This document shows, piece by piece, positions 1-6,119 of a stretch of 11,261 bases of DNA. Source of the DNA: an uncultured Lachnospiraceae bacterium (GTDB lineage: Bacteria; Bacillota; Clostridia; Lachnospirales; Lachnospiraceae); assembly GCA_902803635.1 (NCBI GenBank), contig CADCQU010000147.1, forward strand, positions 1 to 11,261. Reading direction: 5' to 3'. The position numbers and the translations under genes were made by a program. Numbering within the stretch: position 1 is the stretch's first letter; each line of letters begins with the position of its first letter. The notes beneath the pieces are model-generated. The model was not told the DNA's origin and did no database searches. It saw only the letters and a program-made list of their open reading frames with translations.

Positions 1-104
1 AGGGCGATTAAATTCAGGTATTTCGACATGCGCGTACACGAAATAATACCCCGTGGTGGCGCGCGCCAGCGCATGGAGATTTACTCTATTTTGCTATCCC
101 CATC
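1..104. other. Left edge, no supported gene
   Basis: Two reading frames run off the left edge. On the plus strand a frame is open from base 1 to a TAA at about 130. On the minus strand a frame reads ...TTGYYFVYAHVEIPEFNRP off the edge, but it has no ATG inside the window and a TAG just upstream. Neither has a visible ribosome binding site. This could be the tail of a gene lying mostly outside the window or plain intergenic DNA, and I cannot decide which. Confidence 0.25.
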
Positions 105-486
105 TTTCCTCCGGGCAGCCCACGCATTTTAAGCTTAGAATGTGTTTTTCGAGGTTTTGAGCTTAACTTTTCTCCGGGTTAGCCTACATATTTTAAGCTC
201 AGAATGCCTTTTTCGCGGATTTGAGCTTAACTTTCCTCCGGCAGGCTACACATTTTAAGCTCAGAATGCCTTTTCCGCGGATTTGAGCTTAACTTTCCTC
301 CAGGTAGCCCACGCATTTTAAGCTCAGAATGCCTTTTTCGCGGATTTGAGCTTATCTTTTCTCCGGGTAGCCTACATATTTTAAGCTCAGAATGCCTTTT
401 TCGCGGATTTGAGCTTAACTTTCCTCCGTGCAGCCCTCGCATTTTAAGCTTAGAATGCGTTTTTCGAGGTTTTGAGCTTATTTTCC
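105..486. repeat. Six-copy ~63-bp tandem repeat with palindromic units
   Basis: The core ATTTTAAGCT begins at 126, 190, 252, 315, 378 and 441, giving steps of 64, 62, 63, 63 and 63 bases. Each unit holds an inverted repeat, in the best copies TTAAGCTCA ... TGAGCTTAA, extended inward by AAT/ATT and CC/GG with small bulges. A spacer of the type TTTCCTCCGGGTAGCC separates the stems. The first and last copies share their own variant (AAGCTTAGAATG ... CGAGGTTTTGAGCTT) and the four inner copies another. Because 63 is divisible by three, a 99-codon minus-strand ORF (227-526) stays open across most of it. That ORF has no ribosome binding site and a purely repeat-derived, basic product, so I do not call it a gene. 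Confidence 0.85.
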
Positions 487-571
487 TTGTGGCAGAATGA
501 CAGAAAGTCGGGAGACACCTGAACAATAATCCTTCACACGATGCTTTAACATCAAAAATATAAATTCAACG

Positions 572-600
572 TTGACAATCGTTGCAAAAAACATTATTAT
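572..600 (+). promoter_or_regulatory. Promoter of the plus-strand antisense RNA
   Basis: A perfect -35 TTGACA (572-577) is followed by a 17-base spacer and TATTAT (595-600). An overlapping TATAAT lies at 598-603 with a 20-base spacer. The region is AT-rich, unlike most of the window. Transcription should start near 607-611, just at the hairpin GGGACA...TGTCCC. Confidence 0.75.
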
Positions 601-601
601 A

Positions 602-637
602 ATAAAAGAAGGGACACACCGAAAGCGGTTGTCCCCT
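602..637 (-). terminator. Terminator of the small-peptide mRNA
   Basis: Read on the minus strand, GGGACA-ACCG, loop CTTT, CGGT-G-TGTCCC forms an almost fully paired stem (611-635) with one bulged base. It is followed by TTCTTTTATT. This ends the transcript of the 29-codon gene about 40-70 bases past its stop. The same hairpin is the 5' end of the opposing plus-strand RNA, so the sequence does two jobs. Confidence 0.7.
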
Positions 638-707
638 ACCTCATGAATAATTGTTTCGGTATTACCTTAACAACCGTCACTTGGCAGAGTGGCGGTTGTT
701 GCTTTTT
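608..707 (+). ncRNA. Predicted ~100-nt antisense RNA (antitoxin candidate)
   Basis: A short transcription unit is framed by a consensus sigma-A-type promoter (572-600) and an intrinsic terminator (669-707). The RNA would start with a 5' hairpin GGGACA-C-ACCG, loop AAAG, CGGT-TGTCCC (611-635), continue through a largely unpaired linker (636-668), and end in the terminator stem. No ORF with a ribosome binding site is present on this strand. It is fully complementary to the last ten codons and the 3' untranslated region of the minus-strand small-peptide gene. This is the classical arrangement of RNA antitoxins such as RatA, SR4 and SR5 of Bacillus subtilis. In addition, its segment GGTTGTCCCC (627-636) resembles GGTATGTCCCC at 820-830, so it could also pair with the leader of the peptide mRNA. 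The RNA is inferred from sequence signals only. Confidence 0.65.
669..707 (+). terminator. Terminator of the antisense RNA
   Basis: The stem AACAACCG-T-CACT (669-681), loop TGGCAG (682-687), AGTG-G-CGGTTGTT (688-700) is followed by GCTTTTTCTC. The left arm lies just past the peptide gene stop and the right arm covers its last codons (NNRH). Confidence 0.8.
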
Positions 708-766
708 CTCGTGATCCGCAGCGTGAAGGTAAATCCAAACACGTGCCAAGTCAGAGTTACTGGCAT
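677..766 (-). CDS. 29-residue basic peptide, candidate type I toxin
   Basis: A small ORF of 29 codons starts with ATG at 766 and ends with TGA at 677. AGGAGG lies 8 bases upstream of the ATG, one of the best ribosome binding sites in the window. The peptide has an apolar middle (MPVTLTWHVFGFTFTL) followed by a polar, basic tail (RITRKSNNRHSAK). That layout resembles small toxins of type I systems, although the apolar part is short for a membrane helix and alternates like a beta strand. It has its own promoter (870-899), a leader ORF ending 5 bases before it, its own terminator (602-637) and a convergent antisense RNA over its 3' end. I do not recognise a named family. A regulatory peptide or a leader peptide with another role is possible. 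Confidence 0.7.
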   Translation of the reverse strand: MPVTLTWHVFGFTFTLRITRKSNNRHSAK

Positions 767-770
767 TTGC

Positions 771-794
771 CTCACCTCCTTTCGAAGGTAAGAG
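771..794 (-). promoter_or_regulatory. Possible hairpin over the small-peptide ribosome binding site
   Basis: On the mRNA, CTC and ACC(TT) upstream can pair with GGT and GAG around AGGAGG. The ribosome binding site would thus be partly hidden until a ribosome on the leader ORF opens it. The stem is short and imperfect, so this is a weak call. Confidence 0.3.
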
Positions 795-837
795 TCCAAC
801 CGCTTTCCGCTTTTTGCATGGTATGTCCCCGTGCCAT
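772..837 (-). CDS. 21-residue leader ORF coupled to the small peptide gene
   Basis: The ORF starts with ATG at 837, with GGGAG 6 bases upstream, and encodes 21 residues beginning MARGHTMQ and ending TFERR. Its last codons AGG AGG are the ribosome binding site of the downstream 29-codon gene, and its TGA stop lies 5 bases before that gene's ATG. This geometry predicts translational coupling, as in the mok/hok pair, where reading of a leader frame controls toxin translation. A second possible start is the internal ATG seven codons in. Whether it is really translated is inference. Confidence 0.5.
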   Translation of the reverse strand: MARGHTMQKAESGWTLTFERR

Positions 838-846
838 CAGACACTC

Positions 847-862
847 CCTGAAATTATTCAGG
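847..862 (-). promoter_or_regulatory. 5'-end hairpin of the small-peptide mRNA
   Basis: CCTGAA-TAAT-TTCAGG, a perfect 6-bp stem with a 4-base loop, lies immediately after the predicted transcription start near 863. A 5' stem of this kind often protects small mRNAs from decay; its role here is inference. Confidence 0.45.
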
Positions 863-869
863 TATTCGT

Positions 870-899
870 ATTATATCACCTATACATATTTTTCGTCAA
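870..899 (-). promoter_or_regulatory. Promoter of the small-peptide gene
   Basis: On the minus strand TTGACG (899-894), an 18-base spacer and a perfect TATAAT (875-870) form a strong sigma-A-type promoter. Transcription would start near 863, giving a leader of about 95 nt that contains the 21-codon ORF, and a full mRNA of about 250 nt. Confidence 0.75.
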
Positions 900-922
900 G
901 TCATTTTTGCAACAGCAACCAT

Positions 923-1006
923 AGGGTAGAGGGAGGCGAACGCCGACCCTCTATCCCCTTCGCGAGCCGCGTGCTGCCAAAGGCAGCAAAATTCTTTACG
1001 CGGCTC
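923..1006. repeat. Two consecutive strong hairpins between operons
   Basis: The first hairpin pairs GGGTAGAGGG (924-933) with CCCTCTA-T-CCC (947-957), with an inner GGCG-AA-CGCC. The second has an outer stem GAGCCGCG (964-971) / CGCGGCTC (999-1006) enclosing an inner stem TGCTGCC-AAA-GGCAGCA (972-988) and a 10-base single-stranded stretch. No T-run follows either on the minus strand, so they are not ordinary terminators. Together with the terminator at 1017-1050 they make a row of three stems. Their function is unknown. Confidence 0.6.
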
Positions 1007-1016
1007 TGTGAATGCG

Positions 1017-1050
1017 AAAAGCCAGCGCCCCTTCCGGAGTGCTGGCTTTT
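1017..1050 (-). terminator. Terminator of the sigma/beta-propeller operon (bidirectional)
   Basis: AAAAGCCAGC (1017-1026) and GCTGGCTTTT (1041-1050) form a perfect 10-bp stem, with more pairs possible in the loop. The flanking A and T runs make it work in either direction. It lies 72 bases after the stop of the propeller gene. Confidence 0.85.
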
Positions 1051-1121
1051 CCTTTGCATCTTTTGCTTCATGACACCGCTATTCGTACAGGTGCGTAACT
1101 AAGGTCTGTACCGCTTCTCCC

Positions 1122-4100
1122 TTACGAAAGGCTCCCAATCACCTTGTACCCGTCACCCATCGCGAAGGCGTCGATGTCCTCGTCATCGGCAATATAGAAT
1201 GTGTCGCCGATGTAGAGGCCGCGGCAGTTGCTGTGATCGTCGTAGTGATAATCGTCGTCGCCGCCTTCGCCAAGGCTTCGCACCAGCTTGCAGACAATCT
1301 CGTCATTTTCGACGGAGAAGAGGAGGTAGGCGTACTCGCCGTGCATGCGGACATCCGCCGTCCGGCCCTTGGTTTCGGCCGCCGCATCTGCCGCAGTCTC
1401 CTTGCGCTCGCTCACCGCTTCGGTCGTGCCGTCGTCGTACACGAGGCCCTCCGCGACATCCGCCGAGATTTGATCAATGTATTCCAGGCCGGCGGTACCA
1501 CCGCTCTCATCGACAAAGGCGACGCCCTCGGCCGGCAGTATTTCGGCAACGTCCGCGGAGGAATCCTGGGCCGCGAGCTTCTCCTCCGGCACTTCTTCGC
1601 CCTCCTCATCGGACGGATCCACGGCTTCCGAGGCAACGGTCTTCGATGAAGAGCCCGCCTCTGCCTCATCCTCCTCGACCGGGTTCATCCCTTCCTGTTC
1701 GTAGTACAAATCCTCCCAGTCGTAGTACCGCCGCGACCACCACGCCTCCCCCGCCGCAAAGCCGAAGAGGTTCTTTGCCGGGTCGGCGAGGATGGCCTTG
1801 TAGTTTTCAAATGCGGCCGTAGGCTCGACGTTCCGAAGGACCATTTTCGAAATCTCCTTGACATTTGCCGGGTCGGAAATGTCGAAGAGCGAGAGCTTCG
1901 TGCCGATCGTGTCGCCAGTCTTCGGGTTCGTCTCGTAGCCGAGCCCAAGGAGCCGCCCGTCGCCGAAGGGATGCAGGTACTCCGAGAAGCCCGGAATCTT
2001 GAGCTCGCCGAGAAGCTTCGGGGCCGTCGGGTCGGAGAGGTCCACGCAGAAGAGCGGGTCCGTGTTGCGGTAGGTCACGAGGTAGAGCAGGTCGCCGATG
2101 TAGCGGGCGCTCTTGATTTCCTCGCCCTCGATGATGTTTTTGAGGCTCCCCACAGGTTTCATGTCCTTGTCAAATGTAAACACCGAGTTCGTACCGTTCC
2201 AGCCGCGGGTGACGGCCGCACGGAAATGTCCGTCCGCGCTCTCGCTGACCGAGAAGCTGTCGTCCACGGTTCCCGGCAAATAGGCCGCGCCGGTGGGCCG
2301 GATGATGCCGTCCGCGAAGTCCACGCGGATGACGTTCATGCCCTCGTAGTCCTCCTCATTTTCACCCATGAGGAAAATGGCGTTGGCCGAGACATAGATA
2401 TCGTTAAGGTCGGTGCAGACAAGCTTCGCGTCCGCCGCCTCGTTGGGATTGTCAAGGTGCACCGAGCCGATGAGCCAGCTGCGGGAGAAATTCTGTGTCT
2501 TCGGGAGATAAATGTCCCCCACGCTGAGGGTCTTGCCGTTCACCTTCGGGACGACACCCGATGTCAGGAACTCCTCCTCGTTGAAGACTTCCGTATTTGC
2601 ATCGCCGGAGGCATCCTTCGGATCTCCGGAAGTGTCTTTCGCAGCCTCGGAGGTATCCTTCACATCGCCGGAGTTGTTTTCCACAGCCGCAGCTTCTTCC
2701 TTCGCAGTCCGAGACGCATCCGCGTTTTCCACTGTAAACACTTCCAGGCCGTCAGAATTCGTCTCGCTCCCAACCGTAAGCGAGGAAGCTTCCTTCACAT
2801 CGATAGTCTTCGCCCCATCGGCCGCCTTCTTCACGGCCACAGCCTCGCCCTCACTGCTTACTGCGGCACTGGAGGTCGCCCCATCTGTCTCGACGGGTTC
2901 GATTCCGAAGCTTTCGAGCAGCTCCTCTAAGAAATCGGCAATCCCACGAATCAAGCCGCCCGAGCTTTTCTCCTCGACATAGTCAATGTTGCGGTACCAG
3001 TACGGATAGTAGCGCCGCTCGGTCTTGTCCGTAATCACGTACACCACACCGTCCGCGACGCGGGAGGCCTCGTAGCGGCCTTCAAATGCCACGTTCCCGA
3101 CTTCCTTCGGATTCGTCCGGTCGCCCAGCTCGTAGGTGCGGACGTGCGTCTCTACCTTCTGGTCCAGCACGTAGTAGGAATCCTCGGTATCATTTTCAAG
3201 TCCCGTCGAGTACTCATTTGTCAGAAGCACGAGCTTGTCGCCCACGAGGAACATATCGAGGACGTCGGCATTTGTCGAAAGCTCGGGTTCAAACTCGGAG
3301 ACCTTCGTCAGCGTCCCGCCGTCCGCACGGACGATGCGCACCTTCTCGCCGTCAAGGAGCTGGTAAATGAACTTCCCATCGGTCTTCACCACGTCGCCCT
3401 CGTCGACATTCGCCTCCCGAAGGTTCGTCGTGCTGTGGTCACCCTCGACCGCCGTCGGGGCAGCCTCCGCTACATCGTTCGTCATGGCGGCATCCTCAAC
3501 ATATTTTTCGCCCGAAGACGCTCGCTTCACTCCGTAATCCACCTGCGGGTAAGCATAATATTCGTCGCTATACCGTTCAAATCCAAGGACATTCTTCACG
3601 TCCTCGTAGCTTTCCGGCCTTGCCAGCACGCCTGCAAGCGGAAGTGCCTTCGCGTTTTCTCCGCCGCCCTTTCCGCCCTTGGTTTCGGCAAATGCCTCGT
3701 CCGAGCGGCGGATGAGCTCCTGTGCCTTCTCCCCAAGCTCGCCTGTTTCGGCAAATGTGGCCCCCTCGGTTACCATGCTCTCGGCATTTTCCGCCACTTC
3801 CGCGTCCTCGGAGTTCGTGCTCATGCCGCCAGCCAACACGCCCTTTGCCTCCACGCCGCCTGCAGCCGCATCCGCCGCGAAGCTCTCGCCATTGTCCGTC
3901 CCTTCGGCAGCCGTGTATTTCTCCGACATGGTGTTCGCCGCATTTTGCCCCTGCTTGTTATTGCCAAGGAAAATGACCGTCGGCACCAGGATGGCGACCA
4001 CGAGTATCGCAGCGGCAGCCGCCAGAACCTTCCGAAACTTCAAAATCTTCATATTCTCGTTCCTCCTTTGCAGCTTGCCGCCATTTGCCCGAAGGTACGC

Positions 4101-4223
4101 CTCCACGTTCTCCGGGGAAAGCGACTCGGGAACCTCCACCTTCGCATCACGAATCTTCTGCAGCAGGGCCTCGTCCGGGGTCTCCGCCGACTGCCGAACC
4201 TCCCTGTCCTTTTTCTCTTCCAT
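1122..4223 (-). CDS. Membrane-anchored beta-propeller protein, probable sigma regulator
   Basis: This 1033-residue protein starts at ATG 4223, with AGGAGGTG 6 bases upstream, 21 bases after the sigma-factor stop. Residues 1-63 are charged and should be cytoplasmic, and include VPESLSPENVEAYL. A single membrane segment spans about 64-87 and the rest should lie outside the cell. From about 265 (TTNLREANVDEGDVVKTDG) it matches what I know of the Pfam 'beta propeller domain' family (PF09826), secreted proteins distantly related to WD-40 repeats. The conserved block HPFGDGRLLGLGYE (751-764) with LFDISDP (779-785) supports this. Two acidic, low-complexity inserts (about 440-555 and 845-955) make it longer than I would expect. 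The N-terminus has no cysteine, so it is not a zinc-type anti-sigma factor. Its control of the sigma factor is inferred from gene order. Confidence 0.85.
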   Translation of the reverse strand: MEEKKDREVRQSAETPDEALLQKIRDAKVEVPESLSPENVEAYLRANGGKLQRRNENMKILKFRKVLAAAAAILVVAILVPTVIFLGNNKQGQNAANTMSEKYTAAEGTDNGESFAADAAAGGVEAKGVLAGGMSTNSEDAEVAENAESMVTEGATFAETGELGEKAQELIRRSDEAFAETKGGKGGGENAKALPLAGVLARPESYEDVKNVLGFERYSDEYYAYPQVDYGVKRASSGEKYVEDAAMTNDVAEAAPTAVEGDHSTTNLREANVDEGDVVKTDGKFIYQLLDGEKVRIVRADGGTLTKVSEFEPELSTNADVLDMFLVGDKLVLLTNEYSTGLENDTEDSYYVLDQKVETHVRTYELGDRTNPKEVGNVAFEGRYEASRVADGVVYVITDKTERRYYPYWYRNIDYVEEKSSGGLIRGIADFLEELLESFGIEPVETDGATSSAAVSSEGEAVAVKKAADGAKTIDVKEASSLTVGSETNSDGLEVFTVENADASRTAKEEAAAVENNSGDVKDTSEAAKDTSGDPKDASGDANTEVFNEEEFLTSGVVPKVNGKTLSVGDIYLPKTQNFSRSWLIGSVHLDNPNEAADAKLVCTDLNDIYVSANAIFLMGENEEDYEGMNVIRVDFADGIIRPTGAAYLPGTVDDSFSVSESADGHFRAAVTRGWNGTNSVFTFDKDMKPVGSLKNIIEGEEIKSARYIGDLLYLVTYRNTDPLFCVDLSDPTAPKLLGELKIPGFSEYLHPFGDGRLLGLGYETNPKTGDTIGTKLSLFDISDPANVKEISKMVLRNVEPTAAFENYKAILADPAKNLFGFAAGEAWWSRRYYDWEDLYYEQEGMNPVEEDEAEAGSSSKTVASEAVDPSDEEGEEVPEEKLAAQDSSADVAEILPAEGVAFVDESGGTAGLEYIDQISADVAEGLVYDDGTTEAVSERKETAADAAAETKGRTADVRMHGEYAYLLFSVENDEIVCKLVRSLGEGGDDDYHYDDHSNCRGLYIGDTFYIADDEDIDAFAMGDGYKVIGSLS

Positions 4224-4244
4224 GACACACCTCCTTTTCGAATC

Positions 4245-4757
4245 TTACACCATGGTCTTCCGCAGCTTCTCCAGCGCCCGTTTCTCACGTGACCGCACCG
4301 TCGCGTCCTTCATATGGAGCATCCGCCCGATTTCCGCGCTCGTGTAGCCACCGAAGATATGCAGGAGAATAATCGTCCGATCCTGTTCCGGCAGGCTCGT
4401 AAGCGCCTCCCGAAGGTCTGCATTTGCCGAAAAATCGGAATTCGGGGCGGCCACCGTCTCGGCCATCGCCTCCGTCAGCTCCGCGTCCTTTGACAAATAC
4501 CCCTTCCGCCGGCGCTTGATATTTGCCGAGAGAATCCGGAAGATCCAGCCCCGGAAAGCCTCCGCCGACCGCAAATGCCGGATCTGTGCGTAGGCCTCGC
4601 CCACGACGTCCATCACCGCGTCCTCCGCGTCCTCCCGCTGGCCCAGCATATAGTACGCATAACGGAACATATCCTGGTACACCAGCGTGTATAAGGCTCC
4701 AAATGCCTCCACGTCTCCGGCCCGCGCCCGCTCGGCCAGCCTCGTCATATCGTCCAT
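4245..4757 (-). CDS. ECF-type RNA polymerase sigma factor
   Basis: This is a 170-residue sigma-70 family protein of the extracytoplasmic-function type. Region 2 covers about residues 14-86 (EAFGALYTLVYQDMFRYAYY ... DAEDAVMDVV ... AFRGWIFRIL). Region 4 covers about 118-168 (LPEQDRTIILLHIFGGYTSA, EIGRML, then the helix DATVRSREKRALEKLR). I chose ATG 4757 because AGGAG lies 7 bases upstream and the protein then begins directly with region 2. The same frame is open to 4883, but those 42 extra residues have no ribosome binding site and lie in the gap. The next gene follows 21 bases later and is probably co-transcribed. I see no clear sigma-A promoter upstream. A TGCAAC at about 4825 could be part of an ECF-type -35, but no matching -10 is evident. 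Confidence 0.92.
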   Translation of the reverse strand: MDDMTRLAERARAGDVEAFGALYTLVYQDMFRYAYYMLGQREDAEDAVMDVVGEAYAQIRHLRSAEAFRGWIFRILSANIKRRRKGYLSKDAELTEAMAETVAAPNSDFSANADLREALTSLPEQDRTIILLHIFGGYTSAEIGRMLHMKDATVRSREKRALEKLRKTMV

Positions 4758-4861
4758 CGCACTTCTCCTAAGTTTGGAATCGATTCTACCTTTAAAGTGT
4801 GCCCTGCCTGGTGATTTGTTGCAGGAAAGTGATAAAGTTTTCAGATGAAAAATCCTATAAG

Positions 4862-5032
4862 ATTCCCCTGTCATGCCGAACAAAACAGAGAATCCCTCTT
4901 GTCATTCTGAGCGAAGCGACACCTCAGTGTGCAGAAAACAGTCCAGTGAACTGTTTTCTGTAAGAATCCCATTATTTTTTCGCTTCTTTTCACGGGATTC
5001 TTCGGTGCTCCGCACCTCAGAATGACAAAAAG
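4862..5032. repeat. MITE-like nested inverted-repeat element
   Basis: Outer arms TTGTCATTCTGAG (4899-4911) and CTCAGAATGACAA (5016-5028) pair perfectly over 13 bp. Inside are AAGAATCCC (4962-4970) / GGGATTCTT (4994-5002) and a strong hairpin CAGAAAACAGT (4932-4942), loop CCAGTGA, ACTGTTTTCTG (4950-4960). A degenerate extra arm (TGTCATGCCGAAC ... GAGAATCCC) precedes it at 4869-4896. Motifs of the GTCATTCTGAGCGAAGC type are, as I recall, common dispersed intergenic repeats in many bacteria. There is no coding capacity. It fills most of the gap between purC and the sigma operon. Confidence 0.65.
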
Positions 5033-5067
5033 GTTACTTTTTGAATTAACTGTACAGTTTGAAAGTT

Positions 5068-5107
5068 TTATAGAAAAAGAAGTACCCCCGGCATCAATCC
5101 GGGGGTA
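5068..5107 (-). terminator. Terminator of purC
   Basis: The stem TACCCCCGG (5083-5091), loop CATCAAT, CCGGGGGTA (5099-5107) is followed on the minus strand by CTTCTTTTTC. It begins 27 bases after the purC stop. Confidence 0.9.
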
Positions 5108-5133
5108 ACATAGAACCCTGTTCCAAAAAATTT

Positions 5134-6006
5134 TTATGCCAGCTTCTCTCCCGTCAAAAGCTCGTAGGCCTCCAGATACTTCGCGATCGTCTTTTCAATC
5201 ACGTCGTCCGGGAGGAGGTAGTCGCTCTCCGGGTTCGCCTTCAGCCAGTCGCGCACGAACTGCTTGTCGAAGGACGGCTGCCCGTGGCCCGGCTCGTAGC
5301 CCTCCACCGGCCAGAAGCGGCTCGAATCCGGCGTCAGCATCTCGTCCGCCAGCACGACATTTCCGTCCTCGTCAAGGCCGAACTCAAATTTCGTGTCCGC
5401 GATGATAATGCCGCGCGTCCGCGCATAGTCCGCGCATTTTTTGTAAAGAAGCAGCGTGCAGTCACGAATCGTCTCGGCATATTCACGGCCGCGTCCCGGA
5501 AACTCCTTCTCCAGAACCTCCATGCTCCGCTCAAAGCTGATATTCTCATCGTGGTCTCCGATTTCCGCCTTCGTGCTCGGAGTATAAATCGCCTCCGGAA
5601 GCTTCTCGCACTCCTTGAGGCCCTCCGGCAACCGGATTCCGCAGACCGTCCCGTTCTCCTTGTAGCTCTTCCAGCCAGATCCCGTGATATAGCCGCGGAC
5701 GATGCACTCGATGGGCAGCATCGTCAGCTTTCTGCAGAGCATGCTCTTTCCGGCAAATTCCGGGCCACGGAAGAATTCCGGCATGTCCGCCGGCTCGCAG
5801 CTGATCATATGGTTCGGAAGGATGTCCTTCGTATATTCGAACCAGAAGCGGGACATTTGCGTGAGCACCGTCCCCTTCTTCTCAATCTTGTTCTTTAAAA
5901 TCACGTCAAATGCCGAAATACGGTCGGTTGCGACCATGACGAGGGCATCCCCCAGATCGTAAATCTCGCGAACCTTCCCTTCCTTCACCGGTGTATACAT
6001 TTCCAT
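5134..6006 (-). CDS. purC: SAICAR synthase (phosphoribosylaminoimidazole-succinocarboxamide synthase)
   Basis: This 290-residue cytoplasmic enzyme joins CAIR and L-aspartate using ATP to give SAICAR in de novo purine synthesis. Family blocks are clear: the N-terminal KEGKVREIYDLGD with ATDRISAFDV, then VRGYITGSGWKSY, IGDHDENISFE, DTKFEFGLD and DEMLTPDSSRFW. The length fits the longer, roughly 290-300 residue form of the family. ATG 6006 is chosen because GGAGG lies 9 bases upstream; a second ATG two codons later is too far from it. The gene has its own promoter and terminator, and no other purine gene is in the window, so it is probably a single-gene unit here. The spacer between ribosome binding site and start contains the recurring CATTTG hexamer. 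Confidence 0.97.
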   Translation of the reverse strand: MEMYTPVKEGKVREIYDLGDALVMVATDRISAFDVILKNKIEKKGTVLTQMSRFWFEYTKDILPNHMISCEPADMPEFFRGPEFAGKSMLCRKLTMLPIECIVRGYITGSGWKSYKENGTVCGIRLPEGLKECEKLPEAIYTPSTKAEIGDHDENISFERSMEVLEKEFPGRGREYAETIRDCTLLLYKKCADYARTRGIIIADTKFEFGLDEDGNVVLADEMLTPDSSRFWPVEGYEPGHGQPSFDKQFVRDWLKANPESDYLLPDDVIEKTIAKYLEAYELLTGEKLA

Positions 6007-6080
6007 GACAAATGTCCTCCCTGGCGACGCCGCTGCTCGAAAGCGCCGCTTCCTTGTAAACGTCTTATCGCGACAACAAT

Positions 6081-6108
6081 AGTATACTCAAAAAAATGAA
6101 AATGGCAA
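6081..6108 (-). promoter_or_regulatory. Probable purC promoter
   Basis: On the minus strand TTGCCA (6108-6103), a 16-base T-rich spacer and TATACT (6086-6081) fit a sigma-A promoter. The start near 6074 leaves a leader of about 68 nt. I see no riboswitch or recognisable PurR box in it. Confidence 0.6.
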
Positions 6109-6119
6109 GTACTTTCCAA

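Noticed and set aside
105..486. CRISPR array
   Set aside because: The repeats are 63-bp head-to-tail units with no unique spacers, and the sequence between stems is itself repeated.
227..526. 99-codon minus-strand ORF across the tandem repeat
   Set aside because: No ribosome binding site, and the product is only the translated 63-bp unit (21 residues per repeat). The frame is lost where one repeat step is 64 bases.
689..1102. 137-codon plus-strand ORF
   Set aside because: It runs through two promoters, hairpins and a terminator, has no ribosome binding site and no recognisable protein features. The minus-strand small peptide explains the region better.
1199..4347. Long plus-strand ORFs opposite the propeller and sigma genes
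   Set aside because: These are GC-rich antisense shadows with His/Arg/Pro-rich products and no ribosome binding sites, while the minus-strand frames encode recognisable domains.
4758..4883. N-terminal extension of the sigma factor
   Set aside because: The 42 extra residues have no ribosome binding site and no sigma-factor features. AGGAG sits 7 bases before ATG 4757.
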